50,786 nucleotides of DNA from an uncultured Clostridium sp. (GTDB lineage: Bacteria; Bacillota; Clostridia; Lachnospirales; Lachnospiraceae): the NCBI GenBank assembly GCA_945915475.1, contig CAMEFI010000023.1, positions 1 to 50,786 on the forward strand, written 5' to 3'. This document shows, in pieces, positions 45,774 to 50,786 of the stretch (the stretch's first letter is position 1; each line of letters opens with the position of its first letter). The notes under the pieces were generated by a model, which was given only the letters and a program-made list of their open reading frames with translations, did no database searches and had not been told where the DNA came from. Position numbers and translations under genes: made by a program.

Positions 45774-47070
45774 TAAGGGCTTATGCATATGTGCACTGCT
45801 TCTAACCCTGCTTTCGGTACCGGGCTGTGTCCCGGTACCGGAAGAGGTACGTAACAATGCCGGGCTGTATGAAAATCTAACAAATGAAGAGGATACGGAT
45901 ACCTCCAAACTATCGTATGTATCGCTCGCACAGCTGCAGGAGGAGGCACAGCAATGGAAGGGAAAAACTTATAACCAGATCGGGTTGCCGAATCAGATCA
46001 GCATCCCACCCTCCGATATGGCAGTGTTGGATATGGGGAATTTTGTGGATACCTATTCCCAATCGGAACGGCTGTTGCAATACTTTTTACCCGAGTATCT
46101 GACTGCTTCCGCAGAATATAAGGATGCCTTTCAGTCTACACAGCAACGATTCAAAGGCTGGGAATATGAAACATCGCAAGACTATAAGATATGGAATACC
46201 CCACCCACTGATAAATATGCTGATTCTCCCGATCGAAGGCTGGGAACAAATACGTATGGCCGCTTTTTCTATGCTAACGGTTGGGAGCCCACATTAGATC
46301 AACTGGATACAGATGTCGACCATATCAAGCGGGTAGCAGCATTCCATATCAGTAAGGAGGGAATCCCGGATCAGAGCTACTCCCTCTCCGGTCAGGAGGA
46401 ATCCGTGGCAGCTGCGGTTGCATATACAGAGACTACAGTGAATCAGTGGATGGAGGTTGTCTATGGACGAAAGGTCTATGACTACCGGGTAGACTGGCTC
46501 TTTGTGATATCCGACGGCAACCTCTGGTACTATTCCATGGTATTGAACCGAACATATAACGGTGTCCTCTTTGATGACGCTCCTGCTTATCCGAACGAGA
46601 CAGAGGAACTATATGACGAACAGGATTATCTGTATGGAAGCTATCCTTTGACCGTACAGATGTTCAAACCGGACACCATCGGCTTTCTCCGGGAAGCATA
46701 TTCCCTGCTTCCATCGGAGCAGCAGAAGGTGAATTCCTACCTGTCCTTAGCCTCAGCCATCCAGCTTGTCTCTTCGAAATTAGCGGCAAAGAATATGTTT
46801 TCCTTTGACAATGTATCGCTTTGCTATACCCTGCGGCAGGATATTCTGACGGATGTTGAGACCGGGCAGCGGAAGTATCCGTTTGGATGCGGATTAATTA
46901 ATTACGTTGATTCCACCGTTATCGCCAGACCGACCTGGGTATTTTCAATCGATAGGAGCCGAGTTCCGGAATATAACGATATGAACCGTCTAAACGGACG
47001 TAGCCTCACGGTACTGATTGATGCAATTGATGGAACTTTTCAATATTACACAGGAGATTGGGGAGAATGA
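45763..47070 (+). CDS. Agr-cassette lipoprotein of unknown function
   Basis: A 435-residue lipoprotein: lipobox LLSVPGC at ~16-22, then an outer domain rich in Trp and Tyr with no family recognised. The ATG at 45763 overlaps the peptide gene's end by 11 bases, with AAGGG upstream; a GTG at 45757 is an alternative. A 14-bp stem-loop sits in codons ~17-27. Stop overlaps the next gene as ATGA. An immunity or sensing role is inferred only from context. Confidence 0.75.
   Translation: MNSNKGLCICALLLTLLSVPGCVPVPEEVRNNAGLYENLTNEEDTDTSKLSYVSLAQLQEEAQQWKGKTYNQIGLPNQISIPPSDMAVLDMGNFVDTYSQSERLLQYFLPEYLTASAEYKDAFQSTQQRFKGWEYETSQDYKIWNTPPTDKYADSPDRRLGTNTYGRFFYANGWEPTLDQLDTDVDHIKRVAAFHISKEGIPDQSYSLSGQEESVAAAVAYTETTVNQWMEVVYGRKVYDYRVDWLFVISDGNLWYYSMVLNRTYNGVLFDDAPAYPNETEELYDEQDYLYGSYPLTVQMFKPDTIGFLREAYSLLPSEQQKVNSYLSLASAIQLVSSKLAAKNMFSFDNVSLCYTLRQDILTDVETGQRKYPFGCGLINYVDSTVIARPTWVFSIDRSRVPEYNDMNRLNGRSLTVLIDAIDGTFQYYTGDWGE
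45811..45844 (+). other. Strong stem-loop inside the lipoprotein start
   Basis: CTTTCGGTACCGGG pairs with CCCGGTACCGGAAG (one wobble) around CTGTGT. There is no T-run, so it is more likely an mRNA processing or stability element that sets more of the peptide than of downstream products. Confidence 0.5.
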
Positions 47071-47942
47071 TGAATAGAATGAAACAATGGTTGAACAGAG
47101 GCTGCAGGTACACAGGCGGTATACATATGCCGGGTATGATCCTCCTGATGGTCGTACTGCTTACCATGAAGAATTCCTTTATGACGACAGAAACGGAAAG
47201 AACCCTATTCTATGAGATCTTTAAGGAAGGCAAAGCTGCGTTTGAACAGGCAGGTCTGATTGGAACTGCCGTATTCCAGCTTACGGATATTGGCAATGTA
47301 AGTGACTGGCTTGTGATATTCTTTCCATTTATAGCCGGTTACTCCTTTGTCACAGTTCTCTGTGATGATTTTCAATCTGGTTTTGTACGACTTGCAGCCG
47401 TACGGATGGGAAGTCGGCGCTATCTGCGCCGGATGTTCCGTTGCGGAATACTGGCTATTCTGGTAATCGGTATTACGGCACTGCTCCTGTTTGGCATCTT
47501 CTGCAGGGTAACATGCTTATCCATACATGACCTGCCGCACGAAGAGGCCGCAATGCTGTATAAAGCGATCTGGCGGAAGACATACGCCGGTACTTCTGAT
47601 CCGACTATATGGAATTATATCTATCCGTTGCTGCGTAATAACTTGGTGATCCTCTTTGTTATGCTGTTAGAGGGGTTGATCTCTTTCCTGCTTGCCGCAG
47701 CCACAAAGAACAAATATTTTTCTCTGTTTGTGCCCTGTATGGTGTTATATATATTGGTGAAGACGGCAGACTCCCTAGTTGAAAGAGGATTCGGATGGGC
47801 AGAATATCTGTCACCGGCTGCATGGTTTGTACATACGCCGACATTGATTGTGGTGCTCAGTCTTTCCATATTCATCGTAGTGGCAGCCGAGGAAGCTTTT
47901 GTAAGAATATTAGATAGGGGGGTGGATTGCCTTGCATATTAA
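47067..47942 (+). CDS. Membrane protein, probable ABC-2-type permease 1
   Basis: A 291-residue protein with about six helices and a large loop after the first (~35-75), the layout of BcrB/LanE-like permeases. No signature motif. Starts on the ATGA overlap (47067) or the next ATG (47070), both after GGGGAG. Overlaps the next permease gene. Confidence 0.65.
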   Translation: MMNRMKQWLNRGCRYTGGIHMPGMILLMVVLLTMKNSFMTTETERTLFYEIFKEGKAAFEQAGLIGTAVFQLTDIGNVSDWLVIFFPFIAGYSFVTVLCDDFQSGFVRLAAVRMGSRRYLRRMFRCGILAILVIGITALLLFGIFCRVTCLSIHDLPHEEAAMLYKAIWRKTYAGTSDPTIWNYIYPLLRNNLVILFVMLLEGLISFLLAAATKNKYFSLFVPCMVLYILVKTADSLVERGFGWAEYLSPAAWFVHTPTLIVVLSLSIFIVVAAEEAFVRILDRGVDCLAY

Positions 47943-48807
47943 AAGAACGCGAAGACATAGGATTCGAAATATTATACGCCTAAACTGGACGGAATTTGTA
48001 AGGAGCCCTAAGCTCTACCTGATCCTATTCTCCTATATATGTATCGTGGAACGCAGTCTGCTCCCTATGCTCCGGTTATCTGACCAGATTGGAGAGGCAC
48101 TGAATATTGTTGAACCCTTCATTGCATTTTGTAACTCCAAATGGGAAGCACTGCTGATCCCATTAACATATCTGGTTATCTTCTGCGATTATCCCCGATC
48201 CAATTCACATTACACATATACGATCGTAAGAGCCGGACGTGCAAACTGGATCTGGGGAAATTGTCTGTTTGCCATGCTGGTGTCTACTGTATACATGGGC
48301 AGTATCTTTGTTATGTCGCTAATCGTGTGCCAGAAGCAAAGCTTTGTATTCAACGGCTGGAGCCTGTATACCAGAAAGATGAAATACTACTATAATACAC
48401 AGCTTATGGCATTCGGAGAGGATAAAGTATTAGATGCAGGGCTGTACATGCATTATAGTCCGTATGAAGCATTAGGCTATACATTACTGTTAAATATATT
48501 AATGGGACTTACCATATCCGGTATCTTTTTGTTATGCAACGTATTACAGAAGCATAATCTTGGCATGATATGCAACGTATTATTGCTGGTTGGCGGTTGG
48601 ATCACAAATCAGTTTCTTGGAAATATCATGTGGATCTTTCCCTATGCAAACTGTAAGCTCGGATGGCACCACAAATACATATTACGGGAGACAATATTAA
48701 CAGATGGTTATTCCGTGGCATATTTTGTAATTCTGATATTGATCCTGTATGGCTTCCTGTTTTGGAAGATCCGCAGGACGCCAATCTATGTATCGGACAA
48801 TCTGTAG
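47932..48807 (+). CDS. Membrane protein, probable ABC-2-type permease 2
   Basis: A 291-residue protein with about six helices and a basic N-terminus (HIKRTRRHRIRNIIRLNW). Similar size and layout to the preceding gene, so a heterodimeric permease is likely. Start is TTG at 47932 with GGTGG six bases upstream, inside the end of the previous gene. The ATPase gene follows 12 bases after the stop. Confidence 0.65.
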   Translation: MHIKRTRRHRIRNIIRLNWTEFVRSPKLYLILFSYICIVERSLLPMLRLSDQIGEALNIVEPFIAFCNSKWEALLIPLTYLVIFCDYPRSNSHYTYTIVRAGRANWIWGNCLFAMLVSTVYMGSIFVMSLIVCQKQSFVFNGWSLYTRKMKYYYNTQLMAFGEDKVLDAGLYMHYSPYEALGYTLLLNILMGLTISGIFLLCNVLQKHNLGMICNVLLLVGGWITNQFLGNIMWIFPYANCKLGWHHKYILRETILTDGYSVAYFVILILILYGFLFWKIRRTPIYVSDNL

Positions 48808-48819
48808 GAGGACAAGACG

Positions 48820-49470
48820 ATGGAGGAAAAAGTATACGCAGTAGAATTACATGAAGTGGGACTCACGATTGACAAGCAGGAGTTGTTGAAGGATATTTCC
48901 CTGAATCTTGATTATGGAAAGATATATGGCATTATCGGACGCAACGGTTCCGGCAAGACGCTGCTGTTCAAATGTATTGCCGGATTCATCCTGCCAACAC
49001 ACGGAGATATCGAAGTGATTGGAGAACAGATCGGACAGGACACCGATTTTTCGGGACATATGGGCGTTATCATTGAAACACCGGGATTCATACCTCACTA
49101 TTCCGCATATAAGAATCTGAAGATTTTAGCTGACATTTCAGGCGGGGTGAAGAAAGAACGTATCATAGAGTGTATTCGCATGGTGGGTCTGGACGAAAAA
49201 GAGCGCAAACCTGTGAAGAAATATTCTCTTGGCATGCGACAACGACTAGGCTTAGCGCAGGCAATCATGGAAGACCCACATGTACTTGTATTAGATGAAC
49301 CGATGAACGGACTAGACAAACAAGGAGTAGAGGATATCCGCCATCTTTTGCTCGAACTGAAAAAGCAGGACAAAACCATTCTCATCGCATCCCATAATGC
49401 AGAAGATATCCGTCTCTTGTGTGATGAGGTCTATGAAATGGATGCAGGCATGCTGACAAAAATAAAGTAA
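48820..49470 (+). CDS. ABC transporter ATP-binding protein (BcrA/LanF-like)
   Basis: A 216-residue ATPase. Walker A GRNGSGKTLLFK, signature YSLGMRQRLGLAQ, Walker B VLVLDEPMNGLD and the switch His in IASHNAED are all present. The short single-domain form and SLGM signature match the bacitracin/lantibiotic immunity type of exporter. It should energise the two membrane proteins upstream. Confidence 0.92.
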   Translation: MEEKVYAVELHEVGLTIDKQELLKDISLNLDYGKIYGIIGRNGSGKTLLFKCIAGFILPTHGDIEVIGEQIGQDTDFSGHMGVIIETPGFIPHYSAYKNLKILADISGGVKKERIIECIRMVGLDEKERKPVKKYSLGMRQRLGLAQAIMEDPHVLVLDEPMNGLDKQGVEDIRHLLLELKKQDKTILIASHNAEDIRLLCDEVYEMDAGMLTKIK

Positions 49471-49487
49471 ACAGGAGGGCTTATGGT

Positions 49488-50711
49488 ATGAAACGCTATG
49501 TCATGGGAATTACAATGTGTCTGATACTTATATTCGTAACCACCGGATGTGGGAATCGGTTATCTTATGATGAACATACTATTGTATTAGGGGTTCTATC
49601 CGGCGGTGGTCAATCCATTGAAGAAGCTGTTGCCACATATAACCATTCCCACAATGATTATCAGATTGTTCTGAAGGATTACGGGAGCAAGGACAATGCG
49701 ATTGACAAGATGATTACGGATCTTATGACCGGCTCTACACCGGATATTATCTTTCTGAATACACTTCCCATTGAACAATATGTGGAAAAGGGCTTGTTAG
49801 AAGACTTAACACCATATATGGAGCAGGATCCGGACTGTTCGGTAGAGGATCTCATACCGAATGTATATGATAACATGAGAATAAACGATGGTCTATATTT
49901 TACCTCACCAGGGTTTGCTGTATTTACAATCGGGGCAGGACAGAGTGTAGTCGGAAATCATAGCGGATATACCATTACGGAATTTAATGATCTATTAGAG
50001 ACGCAGAAGAATAAGGATATCCAGCCATTCTATAGTACATACAAGGGACATCTTCTGTCCACCCTATGCTGCTATAATCTTGGTGATTATATCGACTGGA
50101 ATACCGGAACCTGCTCCTTCGACGGAGAAGAATTCCGGACAATTCTTCAATTGTGTAATGAATGGGGCGAAAATGATCTCACGGATTATGAGGAAGAAGA
50201 ACCCGAATTAGTATCCTCCGGCAGAGAATTGTTTGTCCTAACAGAGGCAGACCTCAGAAATATGGAATATAACCGGGAGATGTTTCAGGAGGAGATCTGC
50301 TATATTGGATATCCCTGTGCAGACCGCCAAGGAAATTATATGAAATTCAGCACAATGCTTGGTATGAATACCAAGTCAGAGAAAAAGGATGCTGCTTGGT
50401 CTTTTCTGCGCATGTTTATGACACAGGCATTTCAGAAGGATAATATCTTCTGCGACTGGCCAAGCAGATCCGACTGCTATGAGCAAAAGCTTGCTGACGC
50501 GGTTGCAGATACCCCTGAATATGCACAAGATGTACCTATATTACGACAGATAATAGAAAACACTCATAAGAGAGATCAAACAGAGGATGCTTTGATGGAT
50601 GAGATCATCTGGGATGAAGCCGAAAAATACTTCCAGGGTAAAAAGACCTTAGACGAAACGGTAGCTATCATCCAGAAACGCTGTCAAACATATGTAAACG
50701 AACATCGATAG
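49488..50711 (+). CDS. Extracellular solute-binding lipoprotein (family 1)
   Basis: A 407-residue lipoprotein: lipobox VTTGC at ~17-21, then a sugar-type binding protein (TIVLGVLSGGGQSIEEAVATYN, LMTGSTPDIIFLN, EDLTPYMEQD). No importer permeases are encoded nearby, so it may catch a ligand for the exporter-like complex or act as a sensor. AGGAGG precedes the ATG. Last gene of the cassette; 20 bases later an IS200 end begins. Confidence 0.88.
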   Translation: MKRYVMGITMCLILIFVTTGCGNRLSYDEHTIVLGVLSGGGQSIEEAVATYNHSHNDYQIVLKDYGSKDNAIDKMITDLMTGSTPDIIFLNTLPIEQYVEKGLLEDLTPYMEQDPDCSVEDLIPNVYDNMRINDGLYFTSPGFAVFTIGAGQSVVGNHSGYTITEFNDLLETQKNKDIQPFYSTYKGHLLSTLCCYNLGDYIDWNTGTCSFDGEEFRTILQLCNEWGENDLTDYEEEEPELVSSGRELFVLTEADLRNMEYNREMFQEEICYIGYPCADRQGNYMKFSTMLGMNTKSEKKDAAWSFLRMFMTQAFQKDNIFCDWPSRSDCYEQKLADAVADTPEYAQDVPILRQIIENTHKRDQTEDALMDEIIWDEAEKYFQGKKTLDETVAIIQKRCQTYVNEHR

Positions 50712-50731
50712 TATATCTGTGATCGAATCAG

Positions 50732-50786
50732 AACCACCGGTTGAACCGGTGGTTTGCTCCAGCCCTAGAAGGGCTTGTTACCGGCA
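50732..50786 (-). mobile_element. End of a second IS200/IS605-family copy
   Basis: The final 55 bases are identical to 34720-34774, including both end hairpins, and in the same orientation. The rest of the element lies beyond the window. Confidence 0.85.

Overview
The window reads as a chromosomal segment of a low-GC, endospore-forming Firmicute, most likely Lachnospiraceae (Clostridia). Evidence: strong AGGAGG-type ribosome sites, consensus sigma-A promoters, the yabO-yabP-yabQ-divIC-spoIIE-tilS-hpt-ftsH sporulation/division block next to hup and spoVT, an SLH-like surface protein with a Thr-rich linker, and FHA/Ser-Thr-kinase genes of the type common in gut Lachnospiraceae. No species call is made.

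Layout. 0-5.5 kb: a secreted SLH-like protein (minus), then a plus-strand signalling set of a LytTR-FHA regulator, a second FHA protein and a membrane Ser/Thr kinase, closed by a bidirectional terminator and two tRNA genes (Leu-UAA, Tyr-GUA). 5.5-7.8 kb: a GH13 alpha-glucan hydrolase with a perfect palindrome just before its likely start. 8-16.8 kb: the sporulation/division block, with a Spo0A-type promoter (21-bp spacer) before spoIIE and a sigma-G-like promoter before spoVT. 16.8-22 kb: MATE transporter, acyltransferase-3 protein, and a 925-residue protein joining an acyltransferase-3 domain to a MalG-type ABC permease domain. 22-26 kb: an XRE/DUF3169 cassette behind an array of TGACAAG boxes, a cation/proton antiporter and a MerR regulator. 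26-30.6 kb: surE and an AAA ATPase among decaying genes: a diguanylate cyclase with three lesions, a Gfo/Idh/MocA oxidoreductase split by one TGA, and an ABC-permease tail. 30.6-34.4 kb: a tight operon of double zinc finger, S-adenosylmethionine decarboxylase, DUF4178, DUF350 and a membrane-anchored aminopropyltransferase. 34.6-36.8 kb: a gene remnant, an IS200-type element and a second DUF4143 ATPase. 37-42.5 kb: a DUF1295 membrane protein and a beta-glucoside PTS operon (licT, IIBCA, GH1) with two antiterminator/terminator pairs. 42.5-50.7 kb: an Agr-type quorum-sensing operon (agrB, LytTR regulator, GHKL kinase, no visible agrD) facing a plus-strand cassette of secreted peptide, lipoprotein, two membrane proteins, BcrA-like ATPase and solute-binding lipoprotein. 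The last 55 bases repeat the IS200 end seen at 34.72 kb.

Best candidates for something new: (1) the divergent Agr control region, a perfect 37-bp inverted repeat carrying paired LytTR-like boxes placed exactly 32 bp from both -10 elements, and the cassette it appears to switch on; (2) the polyamine/DUF4178/DUF350/zinc-finger operon; (3) the acyltransferase-ABC permease fusion. All functional statements rest on motif reading by eye; no database search was run.
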